Part shown: positions 32,231 to 40,697 of the stretch, piece by piece
Position numbering within the stretch: position 1 is the first letter of the stretch
How the letters are laid out: each line of letters starts with the position of its first letter
Source: Ferdinandcohnia sp047246645
GTDB lineage: Bacteria > Bacillota > Bacilli > Bacillales > Bacillaceae_L
DNA length: 64,000 nucleotides
Assembly: GCF_047246645.1 (NCBI RefSeq)
Contig: NZ_JBFOKR010000021.1
Coordinates: 12,842 to 76,841 of the forward strand
Reading direction: 5' to 3'
The notes under the pieces: generated by a model
Databases searched by the model: none
Told to the model about the DNA's origin: nothing
Seen by the model: only the letters and a program-made list of their open reading frames with translations
Made by a program: the position numbers and the translations under genes

Positions 32231-32806
32231 TTACTCAACTTTCTCCGCATAAAAAATATACCTCTGTGGCGCATTACCGATATACCCGAATGGATAGCAG
32301 GTTGTAACAACCAACTCTTCTCTTGGGGCGGTTGATTTAATAACAGTTCGATCATCGGCTTCCACAATTTTTGTATCAACAATTTTATATTTAAATTCAC
32401 CATATTGTAATTTCACGATAAACTCATCACCGAGTTCTAATTCATCAAAACGTTTAAATACTGTATCTCTATGGCCGGAAAGTACGATTTGGTCATTTTG
32501 TGTTGGCAAAGCAGTTCCTAAATAGTGACCAACACCTTTTGCTAATTGATCATCGTCGGTACCCTCTACTATTGGCAGTTTCTCCTCCAGCTTTGGCACC
32601 TCTAAAATCCCAACAGCGTCTCCTTCTCCGAACGTTGGTATGCTTACCTCTGTCTCTTCAGGCGCTTCAGTAATAAGTTCTTCCGCTTTTGCTAACGCCT
32701 CTTTTTGAGACTTATCTGTTTCCCATATTTGAAAAAGAGAATATCCTGATAATAGAACTCCTCCAGTAATTAAAAGAATAGCTACGGAATAAATAACTTT
32801 TTTAAT
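32231..32806 (-). CDS. Class D sortase, apparently initiated at ATT
   Basis: A 191-residue membrane-anchored transpeptidase that would attach sorting-signal proteins to the cell wall. The N-terminal TM segment is VIYSVAILLITGGVLLSGYSL; the catalytic His is in LSGHRDTVFKRF, Cys in VVTTCYPF, and Arg in NAPQRYIFYA. From 32806 to the GTG at 32599 there is no ATG, GTG or TTG in frame, and starting at 32599 would remove the membrane anchor. ATT at 32806-32804 (ATT AAA AAA GTT) has AGGCGGTGA six bases upstream, a near-perfect Shine-Dalgarno. An alternative is GTG at 32817 with a one-base insertion. No sorting-signal substrate was found in the window. It has its own promoter. Confidence 0.85.
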   Translation of the reverse strand: MKKVIYSVAILLITGGVLLSGYSLFQIWETDKSQKEALAKAEELITEAPEETEVSIPTFGEGDAVGILEVPKLEEKLPIVEGTDDDQLAKGVGHYLGTALPTQNDQIVLSGHRDTVFKRFDELELGDEFIVKLQYGEFKYKIVDTKIVEADDRTVIKSTAPREELVVTTCYPFGYIGNAPQRYIFYAEKVE

Positions 32807-32851
32807 AGGACTTCACCGCCTAATCGCTTTATAGAGAACAATCTTATTCTA

Positions 32852-32880
32852 ATCATAATAAAAACAGTGTATTAAATCAA
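32852..32880 (-). promoter_or_regulatory. sigma-A promoter of the sortase gene
   Basis: Minus strand TTGATT (32880-32875), 17-base spacer, TATGAT (32857-32852), in the gap after comFA. Confidence 0.6.
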
Positions 32881-32887
32881 TGCAAAC

Positions 32888-34387
32888 CTAATCTACTAAA
32901 CCTTTGTTTTTCGCATCCTTATTCATTCCTTCGATATGCCTTTTAGCCTTTACCATCTCTCGCGTTTTACCATAGTGAAAAAACAAAATCTCACCAGTCG
33001 GATATGTAGCACTTCTACCAACTCGTCCTGATATTTGTACAAGGGCACTTTCAGTAAAAATGGAATCCTCTGCCCCTAAGACTGCTACATCAATATTGGG
33101 TACAGTCACCCCTCTTTCCAGAATCGTTGTGGTGACTAAAATCGGTATATCACCATTTCGAAATGCTGCTACCTTTTCTTTTCGCTCCTTATCCTCCGAA
33201 TGGACACCTTCAATTCTGCTATCTAGCATTCGCAAAATAGAAACGATTGAATTTAAGTATTTGATCCTCGGTACAAATAGAAAACCTTGTTTTTTCGTAG
33301 CCAAGTGACTACGAACCCACTCTAGTAAATTTGCTGGTAACTTCTTTTTCTTGATTCTCTTCTCCCAGTTCCCACACCAAACAAACGTTGGGACCGGTAA
33401 TGCAAAACGATGATACCTCGCAGGGATAGTTACAGCCTTTCTTTTCCCACTTGCTATTTCTTTTTGCCATTTTTGATTTGGTGTTGCAGTTAAATAGATT
33501 GTTGAAGATATTTCTTTCTTAGCATGTTGTACGGCGTGCTGAAGCATGGGTTCTACAGAATAAGGGAAGGCATCTACTTCATCAATGATTACCAAGTCGA
33601 AAGCCTTATAAAAACGCAGCATTTGATGGGTAGTGGCAATTGTGATTGGGGCTGATTTTCCACGGTCCTCACTTCCTCCATAGAGTGCAATGACCTCACT
33701 TTCTGGAAATGCAGCTTTAATACGAGGTGCTAACTCAATAACAACGTCGGTCCTTGGAGTCGTAATACATACTTTTTTTCCAGCATTGATTGCCGCCTCA
33801 ATACCAGCAAATAAAATCTCTGTTTTTCCCGCTCCACACACTGCCCAGATTAGTAACTCCTGATTGGTATGTACCGCTTTTACCAGTTCCTCTGATGCAT
33901 TTCTTTGTCCATCAGAAAGTGTGCCATTCCAGGCAAGTGGCTTCTCTGGAATCGCAAACTGAATGGCTGGACCGTTCCAACTGACAAGAGGCGTACATTC
34001 ACTCACCCTTCCCATATTGATACATTTCCGGCAATATACACATGATTGTTTACAACGCGCACATGGTAAAGTAGCAAATAGAGTTGAGTCATTATTTCCG
34101 CAACGTACACAATATGGATGCTTTCGAGTGTTCTCGATTCCTTTTCGATACCTAATATGACCTTTTACATAATGTGCATGGATGTCTTCAAATGAAAAAG
34201 GGAGTTCTTCAAGGAGTAGTTGTCTACCGGAGAGAAGGCTTTGAAACTGCTTTAAAAAAGGAAAAGTAGGGTGTAATGGGAGAGTTGAAATTTCATCAAA
34301 ATCTGATATTCGGTATAACTCTATTTCATCTGGATTTTCTACCAATGGTTCTAGTAACAAGACCTTCTTATCTGATATAAATCTCAT
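32888..34387 (-). CDS. comFA: Competence helicase-like ATPase ComFA
   Basis: A 499-residue DEAD-family ATPase that helps pull transforming DNA into the cell. The N-terminal zinc domain is CVRCGNNDSTLFATLPCARC followed by CVYCRKC. Walker A is WAVCGAGKTEILF, the Walker B box DEVD is in LVIIDEVDAFPYS, motif III is YLTATPN, and motifs V/VI are in TTTILERGVTVPNIDV and QISGRVGRS. AGGAGG lies five bases before the ATG. In B. subtilis it leads the comF operon under ComK; a clear ComK box was not identified. Confidence 0.95.
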   Translation of the reverse strand: MRFISDKKVLLLEPLVENPDEIELYRISDFDEISTLPLHPTFPFLKQFQSLLSGRQLLLEELPFSFEDIHAHYVKGHIRYRKGIENTRKHPYCVRCGNNDSTLFATLPCARCKQSCVYCRKCINMGRVSECTPLVSWNGPAIQFAIPEKPLAWNGTLSDGQRNASEELVKAVHTNQELLIWAVCGAGKTEILFAGIEAAINAGKKVCITTPRTDVVIELAPRIKAAFPESEVIALYGGSEDRGKSAPITIATTHQMLRFYKAFDLVIIDEVDAFPYSVEPMLQHAVQHAKKEISSTIYLTATPNQKWQKEIASGKRKAVTIPARYHRFALPVPTFVWCGNWEKRIKKKKLPANLLEWVRSHLATKKQGFLFVPRIKYLNSIVSILRMLDSRIEGVHSEDKERKEKVAAFRNGDIPILVTTTILERGVTVPNIDVAVLGAEDSIFTESALVQISGRVGRSATYPTGEILFFHYGKTREMVKAKRHIEGMNKDAKNKGLVD

Positions 34388-34478
34388 AAATACCTCCTAG
34401 GAATTGCAATTTTAAAAGTTTATGGATGAACTATACAGAATTTGGAGATAGTAAGTAATGAAAGGTAGGGAATAGGAT

Positions 34479-34706
34479 ATGAAGTGGATTATAAAGAATG
34501 GTTTATTGCTTTGCATTGGGAGCATTCTTTTAATAGGGGTTTTATTTGTAGTATTACAAGATAAATTACAGGTTACTTCTTCAACTTGGACTGCCCTTTT
34601 ATTAATTTACTTTCTTGTCCTTAGCATTTACAGCAGTTATGAATACAAAAGAATACCTGTTGATGGGGAAGAAAGACCGCAGGAGGAAGTTCAAAAAAAT
34701 AACTAG
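34479..34706 (+). CDS. Small two-TM membrane protein, unknown
   Basis: 75 residues with two hydrophobic segments (GLLLCIGSILLIGVLFVVL and WTALLLIYFLVLSIYSSYEY) and a charged tail (DGEERPQEEVQKNN). I do not recognise the family. Support for a real gene: it is divergent from comFA, AGGG lies eight bases before the ATG, and a strong plus-strand terminator follows 20 bases after the stop. Confidence 0.6.
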   Translation: MKWIIKNGLLLCIGSILLIGVLFVVLQDKLQVTSSTWTALLLIYFLVLSIYSSYEYKRIPVDGEERPQEEVQKNN

Positions 34707-34726
34707 TGGAAAATGGATTAGTTTTT

Positions 34727-34757
34727 AAATTAGGATAAAGACTCCTAATTTTTTTTT
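34727..34757 (+). terminator. Terminator of the small membrane protein gene
   Basis: Nine-base stem AAATTAGGA (34727-34735) / TCCTAATTT (34743-34751) followed by six further T residues on the plus strand. Confidence 0.88.
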
Positions 34758-34765
34758 GCACATTT

Positions 34766-34795
34766 TTAGAAAAGCACCTTGCCGAAACAAGGCGC
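34766..34795 (-). terminator. Terminator of degV
   Basis: Stem GCGCCTTG / CAAGGTGC (34774-34795, one G-U pair), followed on the minus strand by TTTTCT. Confidence 0.75.
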
Positions 34796-34802
34796 ATTCT
34801 CA

Positions 34803-35645
34803 TTATTTTTTATACCAACCTAAACCAATAGCACCCTCACCCAAATGAGTTCCAATTACAGGTCCAAAATAGCTCAGTAAAAACTCAACATGCGGGTACT
34901 TTTTCTCTAATTCCGCTTTCAGTTCCTTCGCTTCTTCCTCGATATTACCGTGAATCAAAGCAGCTCGTAATGGAACTCCTTTACTTGCATCCTCATCAAA
35001 CAACTCAAAAACCTTATTTAAAGCTTTTTTGCGAGTACGGATCTTCTCAAACGGAACAATCACCTTGTCTTCGAAGCAAAGTATTGGTTTTACCTGAAGC
35101 AAGCTTCCAACAAAGGCAGCTGCCCCACTTAAACGACCACCACGTTGAAGGTTTGTTAAATCATCAACCATAAAGTATGCACGAATCGATTTTTTAATTT
35201 CATTCAGTCTCTCAAGGATTTCTTCAGCAGACCTTCCTTGTTCAGCCATTTCAGCAGCTTCAAGCGCGTAAAATCCTTGTACGATACAGCTGATCTCAGA
35301 ATCAAAAGGAAATACCTTGACTCCTTCTACCATTTCACCAGCAGTTACAGCACCTTGGTAGGTTCCACTAATTCCACTGGATAAATGAATACTAATAACA
35401 GAGTCGTATTCTTTTCCAAGCTTTTCAAAAAGTTCAACAAATTCACCAGTTGGCGGTTGTGATGTAGTTGGAAGCTCTCCTTTAACTTTTAACTCTTCAT
35501 AAAATGCTTCTGCTGTAATATCGATTTCCTCACGGTATGTTTCTTTACCAAAAATAACACTGAGGGGGATCATATGTATATTAAGTTTCTCCCGAATCTC
35601 CTTTGGTATGTAAGCTGTACTATCAGTTACAATCGCAGTTTTCAT
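34803..35645 (-). CDS. degV: DegV family fatty-acid-binding protein
   Basis: A 280-residue EDD-fold protein related to FakB, which presents fatty acids to a kinase. The family start KTAIVTDSTAYIPKEI, the TTSQPPTGEFVELFEKLG loop, the HLSSGISGTYQGA fatty-acid carboxylate site and the C-terminal GPVIGTHLGEGAIGLGW are all present. GAGG is 12 bases from the ATG at 35645; an alternative ATG at 35657 would add four residues. B. subtilis degV lies directly after degU, but here a chemoreceptor gene intervenes. Confidence 0.9.
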   Translation of the reverse strand: MKTAIVTDSTAYIPKEIREKLNIHMIPLSVIFGKETYREEIDITAEAFYEELKVKGELPTTSQPPTGEFVELFEKLGKEYDSVISIHLSSGISGTYQGAVTAGEMVEGVKVFPFDSEISCIVQGFYALEAAEMAEQGRSAEEILERLNEIKKSIRAYFMVDDLTNLQRGGRLSGAAAFVGSLLQVKPILCFEDKVIVPFEKIRTRKKALNKVFELFDEDASKGVPLRAALIHGNIEEEAKELKAELEKKYPHVEFLLSYFGPVIGTHLGEGAIGLGWYKK

Positions 35646-35733
35646 TATTTTTACCATCCTCGTCCTGTCGTCTATAATATAGTTTCCATTTTATATGAAA
35701 TTAACAGGGATGTCACTTACTTTAAGTAAAGCA

Positions 35734-35765
35734 TAAAAAAAGGGGCACCCCTTAAGTGTCCCCTC
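35734..35765 (-). terminator. Terminator of the Cache/HAMP chemoreceptor gene
   Basis: GC-rich hairpin (35742-35763, AGGGGACAC / GTGCCCCT with a bulge) followed by seven T residues on the minus strand. Confidence 0.8.
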
Positions 35766-35779
35766 CCATTAATAATTAC

Positions 35780-37507
35780 TTATACTTTAAACTTACTCAC
35801 TAGCAACTGAAGGTTCATTGCTAATTGAGATAGGTTAGTTGCAGATGCAGTAACCTCTTCCATAGAAGCTAATTGCTCCTCAGTAGAAGCAGCTACACTT
35901 TGCGAATGCATCGAGGTGTCCCTGATTACAGTTGTGATGTTAGTAATCGTTGCAGAAACTTCCTGCGCACCTGCTGCAATTTGCTCTGAGGTTGCCGCCA
36001 TCTCCACAATTCGTTCACCCATATCCTCCATTGACGAAAGAATTTCAGAAAAGCTTTGCTCTGTTTTACCTGCTATTTCAATACCTAATTGGACATCTTC
36101 TTTTACTTGTGAAATAGAATGATTTGATTTTCCCATTTCCAGTTGAATATCCTGAATAAGCTCAGAAATTTGAGTAGCAGACTTCTGTGATTGCTCTGCA
36201 AGCTTGCGGACTTCATTAGCAACTACCGCAAATCCTTTTCCATGTTCACCAGCTCTAGCAGCCTCAATCGCCGCATTTAGCGCTAGTAGATTTGTTTGGT
36301 TAGAAATCTCCGTAATCACTTTTGTAATTTCTCCAATTTCAACAGAACGGTTTTCTAACACCTTGAAAACATCTCCACTTACCTTAACCGAACGATCAAT
36401 CGAATGAATTTGCGAAACGGTTTTCCTCACAAATTCCCCACCAATTTTAGCATGTTCAGTTGCTCTACCACCTGCTTCAGCTACACTTGACGAATGATCA
36501 GCGATATTTTGTATCCCAATTGTAACCTCTTCTAAGGATTTTGAGCTATCCTCAAGATTTTCTGTGGTTGTTTCAGCTCCACTAGCTACATGTTGAATAG
36601 CATTAGTAATTTCTTCCGTAGCTTTACTAGTTTGATCAGCTCCGGCAGTTAACTGTTCAGAGGAAGAGGCCACTTGTTCTGAAGTTTGAAGAACCTCATC
36701 TATCATTACTCTTAGATTACTCCTCATTGCATTATAACTGTTTGATAATGCCGTTAATTCATCTCCACTATTATCAACAACCTCAACTGTGAAGTCTCCA
36801 TCCCCCGCTTTCTCTAAAGCTATTGAAAGGGTAACTAATCTTTTACGTAACCTTCTAGTAAATAGAAACACCACAAAGATAGCTAAAAGTAAGACCACAA
36901 CTAACACTGGGATAAATATCAGTAGAAAAGATGAATAAATTTCATTAATAACTTCCTGAGAAGCACCAACATAAAACATTCCGACAATTTCATCATTGCC
37001 ATCCCGAAGCGGCATATATGCTGCTTGATATGTATCGCCAGCAACCACCGCTTCACCATAATAATTTTTGCCTTCCTTTAAGACGATGTTTGCTACTTTT
37101 TCTGATACTTTTGTTCCAATGGCTCTTTCTCCGTCAATCATGACATTTGTTGATATTCTAGTATCAAGTAAGAAAATAGTTACTGTATCTCCTGTTAATT
37201 CTCCAATATAATCGACAAAATCATATTTCTCATTTAATGATAATGCACCTTTATATAGTTTCTCTCCTTCAATTGACCAGCTACCAGGGTATTTACGCTC
37301 AAGATAATCATATGCAAATTCCAAGTCTCCCCTTGCCTTTTCAACAGCAAACTTCTCAATTCCTTTACTAACTTGCTGCAGGCCAATTACACCAATAATA
37401 GCTGATAAAAGTACAACAATACTTACAACAATTACGTTAATTTTTGTGCCCAGCATAAAGTTGGCCTTATTACTACGTTTAAAAGTAAATCCCCGTTTCT
37501 TTTTCAT
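35780..37507 (-). CDS. Methyl-accepting chemotaxis protein, Cache-HAMP-MA
   Basis: A 575-residue transmembrane chemoreceptor. TM1 (about 22-45) is followed by an extracellular single-Cache-type domain (about 46-195) with the motif VVAGDTYQAAYMPLRDGND, then TM2 (FLLIFIPVLVVVLLLAIFVVFLF), HAMP, and a cytoplasmic signalling domain with the tip EISNQTNLLALNAAIEAARAG. MKKKRGF at 37507 follows GGGGGA at eight bases and is preferred over an upstream start. It lies between degU and degV and is probably monocistronic. The ligand is unknown. Confidence 0.92.
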   Translation of the reverse strand: MKKKRGFTFKRSNKANFMLGTKINVIVVSIVVLLSAIIGVIGLQQVSKGIEKFAVEKARGDLEFAYDYLERKYPGSWSIEGEKLYKGALSLNEKYDFVDYIGELTGDTVTIFLLDTRISTNVMIDGERAIGTKVSEKVANIVLKEGKNYYGEAVVAGDTYQAAYMPLRDGNDEIVGMFYVGASQEVINEIYSSFLLIFIPVLVVVLLLAIFVVFLFTRRLRKRLVTLSIALEKAGDGDFTVEVVDNSGDELTALSNSYNAMRSNLRVMIDEVLQTSEQVASSSEQLTAGADQTSKATEEITNAIQHVASGAETTTENLEDSSKSLEEVTIGIQNIADHSSSVAEAGGRATEHAKIGGEFVRKTVSQIHSIDRSVKVSGDVFKVLENRSVEIGEITKVITEISNQTNLLALNAAIEAARAGEHGKGFAVVANEVRKLAEQSQKSATQISELIQDIQLEMGKSNHSISQVKEDVQLGIEIAGKTEQSFSEILSSMEDMGERIVEMAATSEQIAAGAQEVSATITNITTVIRDTSMHSQSVAASTEEQLASMEEVTASATNLSQLAMNLQLLVSKFKV

Positions 37508-37616
37508 TCTGTAATTCCCCCAAGAAGTATTTTTCATCTTAAAAAACTATATATCAATATACTTAAAATTTAAACACTTCTTATTCGAAATAATGAAAAT
37601 AAATATTTCAAAATAA

Positions 37617-37652
37617 CAAAAAACGCCAAGCATCACATAGATACTTGACGTT
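37617..37652 (-). terminator. Terminator of degU
   Basis: Nine-base stem AACGCCAAG (37622-37630) / CTTGACGTT (37644-37652), then TTTTTT on the minus strand. Confidence 0.87.
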
Positions 37653-37660
37653 TTACTATA

Positions 37661-38350
37661 TTATTTCACTTCAACCCAACCATTTTTAATAGCCACTACA
37701 ACTGCTTGGGTTCTGTCATTAACGTTCATTTTTTGTAGTATATTACTCACATGGTTTTTAACTGTTTTTTCACTAATAAACAGGTCATCGCCAATTCCAC
37801 GATTACTCTTTCCATCTGCAAGTAACTGAAGAACCTCACATTCCCTCCTGGTTAATATATGTAATGGACGACGAATCTCCATTTCAATATGAGGGTGTGA
37901 AGACATAGTTTGCCCGCTTGCAACTGCAAGTCGACGGTATTCTCTAACAAGATTATGCGTAACCCTAGGATGTAAATATGATCCACCATCTGCAACTACT
38001 TTAACAGCTTCGACTAATGAATCAGCATCCATTTCCTTTAATAAATATCCATTCGCACCAGTCTTAAGGGCATGCGTTACATAGCTTTCATCATCATGGA
38101 TCGATAGGATAATTACTTTCGTCTCAGGATATGTTTCAATCAGCTGCTTGGTTGCTTCAACTCCGTTCAAGTTCGGCATATTAATGTCCATAATAACAAC
38201 ATCAGGCTTGTATTGTTCTACAAGCGCCACTGCTTGTACTCCGTCATCACCTTCTGCTACCACTTGAAAGGTTGCTTCATAATCTAATATCCTTTTTACA
38301 CCTTCTCGAAATAATTGGTGATCATCAATAATTACTATGCTTGTTTTCAT
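37661..38350 (-). CDS. degU: Response regulator DegU
   Basis: A 229-residue NarL/LuxR-type regulator, exactly the B. subtilis DegU length. The receiver domain has the acidic pair DDH at 9-11 and the phosphorylation Asp at residue 55 (VVIMDINMPNLNG). The C-terminal HTH reads LTRRECEVLQLLADGKSNRGIGDDLF. It controls exoenzymes, competence, biofilm and motility genes according to its phosphorylation state. The start at 38350 follows GGGGGAGG at eight bases. It lies 287 bases downstream of degS, a longer gap than expected for a simple operon, leaving room for its own promoter. Confidence 0.97.
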   Translation of the reverse strand: MKTSIVIIDDHQLFREGVKRILDYEATFQVVAEGDDGVQAVALVEQYKPDVVIMDINMPNLNGVEATKQLIETYPETKVIILSIHDDESYVTHALKTGANGYLLKEMDADSLVEAVKVVADGGSYLHPRVTHNLVREYRRLAVASGQTMSSHPHIEMEIRRPLHILTRRECEVLQLLADGKSNRGIGDDLFISEKTVKNHVSNILQKMNVNDRTQAVVVAIKNGWVEVK

Positions 38351-38637
38351 GTACAACGCCTCCCCCTTTCATTCTGACAATTGAGGCATTTTCGGTCAAT
38401 ACACCTTTTGCAGTAATTCATAACGAAATATCCATTATTTTTCATTACGTTATACCATTTATTGGTGATTGAATGTCTAATTATTAGTTATAAACCATTT
38501 CTTGTAACGTATCAACAGTATATTTGCTGGAATATCATTCAACTTTTCTCGGCAAAAAATATAACCTGATTCTTGTTTTTTCGACAGTGCAAACATTTTT
38601 AAAGATAGGTCACTCAGAATTGACCTATCTATTTTAC

Positions 38638-39777
38638 CTATACTTCAATTGGAACCTGAATCATGATGATTGTTCCCGCTCCAATACTTGAATCAATCGT
38701 AATATTCCCATCGAGTAAATCGACTCTCTCACGCATACCAATTAAACCAAAGGAGTCATGTTTTTTCTCACGAATATCAAAACCTTTGCCATTGTCCTTC
38801 ACAATCACAGTTACATGATGCTTGGCTAACTCCAGCTTTACTGTAATTTCACTAGCTTCCGCATGCTTTAACGCATTTTGTACAGCTTCCTGAACCATTC
38901 GGAAGATCGCCACTTCAAATTTCGAAGTAATTCTTCTCTCTGATCCTATATACACAAATTTAATTTTAGTGTCACTGTTATATTCTTCGATTGTGCATAG
39001 ATATTTTTTGAGGGTTGGAATTAATCCAAGATCATCCAGTGCCATTGGTCTCAAATCGTAAATGATTCTTCGAACCTCATAAAGCGCCGAGCGCACCATT
39101 TTCCGTAAATCTTTAATTTCATTATACCCTTCCTCAGGATCCTGGCGAAAGACCTTATCAATTATTTGTGATCGAAGCATTACATTCGCAAGCATTTGTG
39201 CCGGCCCGTCATGTATCTCGCGGGAAAGCTTGCGACGTTCTTCCTCCTGTGCTTCAATAATTTTTAAACCAAATTCTTGTTTTTGCTTTGCGTCTTCAAG
39301 TATTTCTCCTACTTGGCGGAAATCACTGTTTAGATAATTAAGAACAACTGATATCTGTCCCACAAGATGATCGGCACGTTCAATTGTCTCATTTAAACCT
39401 AATAAACGCCTTTCCAACTCATCACGTCGATCTCGTAATTGCTTTTCGTTCTGACGAATAACTGTTAATTGCATCTGCAATTCATGAGCTTTTTCATACG
39501 CTTGTCTAATTTCATCCTCTGAATATTTTTTAAAATGGCTGCTTACCTCAGAGAGCCTTTTTCTTGCAAAGAGGGAATGCGTCTCCAGTCTATCCCCTTC
39601 TTCAATGACACGATGTACTTGCTCTTTTATTGCTCTTAACTCGTCAGTTATAGACTCGAACTCATGACGAGACTGCTCACCAATCCTGAAAATTTCATCT
39701 TTGCTGTGATCAACAGTTTTTACCATTTTTTCTAAGATTGTATCTAATACCTTCATATCAAGCTTCTTAGTAGCCAT
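38638..39777 (-). CDS. degS: Sensor histidine kinase DegS
   Basis: A 379-residue soluble histidine kinase that phosphorylates and dephosphorylates DegU. It has no membrane segment; the N-terminal half is coiled coil. The HisKA_3 phospho-acceptor motif is LSREIHDGPAQMLANVMLRSQ, and the ATPase domain has EAVQNALKHA, DNGKGFD and GLIGMRERV. The start at 39777 follows GGGG at six bases. It is divergent from yvyE. Confidence 0.96.
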   Translation of the reverse strand: MATKKLDMKVLDTILEKMVKTVDHSKDEIFRIGEQSRHEFESITDELRAIKEQVHRVIEEGDRLETHSLFARKRLSEVSSHFKKYSEDEIRQAYEKAHELQMQLTVIRQNEKQLRDRRDELERRLLGLNETIERADHLVGQISVVLNYLNSDFRQVGEILEDAKQKQEFGLKIIEAQEEERRKLSREIHDGPAQMLANVMLRSQIIDKVFRQDPEEGYNEIKDLRKMVRSALYEVRRIIYDLRPMALDDLGLIPTLKKYLCTIEEYNSDTKIKFVYIGSERRITSKFEVAIFRMVQEAVQNALKHAEASEITVKLELAKHHVTVIVKDNGKGFDIREKKHDSFGLIGMRERVDLLDGNITIDSSIGAGTIIMIQVPIEV

Positions 39778-39882
39778 ATCTCGCCCCCGCTTTCCTACAT
39801 GTAAGTATCAAAATATGTTTATATGAGACTACTTTATTCATTACATTTATATTACATTTCCTACCTATCCATAAACTTATCA

Positions 39883-39911
39883 TTGATGTAAGAAATATGT
39901 CGTTTTATAAT
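39883..39911 (+). promoter_or_regulatory. sigma-A promoter of yvyE
   Basis: TTGATG (39883-39888), 17-base spacer, TATAAT (39906-39911). The leader then contains the hairpin ACTAGGC (39964-39970) / GCCTAGT (39977-39983). Confidence 0.75.
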
Positions 39912-40035
39912 AGAAGAATGGGCAAAATTCCTTATTTACAATTTGCTCCATGACCCTAATGAAACTAGGCTACCGTGCCTAGTATATAGAAGGTATCATT
40001 ACTTTCTTATGACCACAAAGGAGGTCTATAAGGAG

Positions 40036-40668
40036 ATGCTCAGTCACTATTATACAGCAAAAGGCTACGGAGAACATGAAATTAATATACAAAAGTCCCG
40101 ATTCATTGCATATATAAACCGTGCCACAACAGAGGAAGAGGCTCAACACTTTATTCAGGAAATAAAAAAGAAGCATTGGGACGCAACCCACAACTGCTCG
40201 GCGTATCTTATTGGTGAAAATGACCAGATTCAAAAAGCAAACGATGATGGTGAGCCTAGTGGTACAGCAGGTGTTCCTATCCTTGAGGTTCTTAAAAAAA
40301 AGAAGCTTAAAGACACTGTTGTAGTAATTACGCGCTACTTCGGCGGCATAAAATTAGGTGCGGGTGGACTTATCCGTGCATACGGAAAAGCTACTTCAGA
40401 AGGCCTGCAGTCAACAGGAATAGTTGAACGAAAACTAATGAGAGTCATGCATTCAAGTATTGATTATACCTGGCTTGGAAAGGTTGAAAACGAACTGCGG
40501 TCATCGGTTTTTCTTTTAAAAGACATACATTATCTTTCTGATGTAGAAATTGAAGCGTATGTAGAAGAAGAGCAAAAGCAGCAGTTTACAGATTGGATGA
40601 CAGAACTTACTAATGGAAAAGCCAATATTTCTGAAGGTCTTGTGACATATTTAGAAAATGAGATATAA
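40036..40668 (+). CDS. yvyE: YigZ/IMPACT family protein YvyE
   Basis: A 210-residue protein of the widespread IMPACT/YigZ family, with an N-terminal UPF0029 domain (GEHEINIQKSRFIAYI, THNCSAYLIGE, DDGEPSGTAGVPIL, ITRYFGGIKLGAGGLIRAYG) and a C-terminal DUF1949 domain. The biochemical role is uncertain; eukaryotic IMPACT regulates translation through GCN1. The start at 40036 matches the family start MLxxYxTxKxYGEHEI; GGAGG lies 11 bases upstream. It lies 29 bases before the LCP gene. Confidence 0.9.
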   Translation: MLSHYYTAKGYGEHEINIQKSRFIAYINRATTEEEAQHFIQEIKKKHWDATHNCSAYLIGENDQIQKANDDGEPSGTAGVPILEVLKKKKLKDTVVVITRYFGGIKLGAGGLIRAYGKATSEGLQSTGIVERKLMRVMHSSIDYTWLGKVENELRSSVFLLKDIHYLSDVEIEAYVEEEQKQQFTDWMTELTNGKANISEGLVTYLENEI

Positions 40669-40697
40669 AAAATTCGCAACTGAGGAGAATATAAGTA

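Noticed and set aside
32231..32599. Sortase starting at GTG 32599
   Set aside because: This would remove the membrane anchor and 69 well-formed codons preceded by a strong Shine-Dalgarno; the ATT start explains the sequence better.
34388..34478. ComK box upstream of comFA
   Set aside because: Only partial A4/T4 tracts occur; none has the proper AAAA-N5-TTTT pair spacing.
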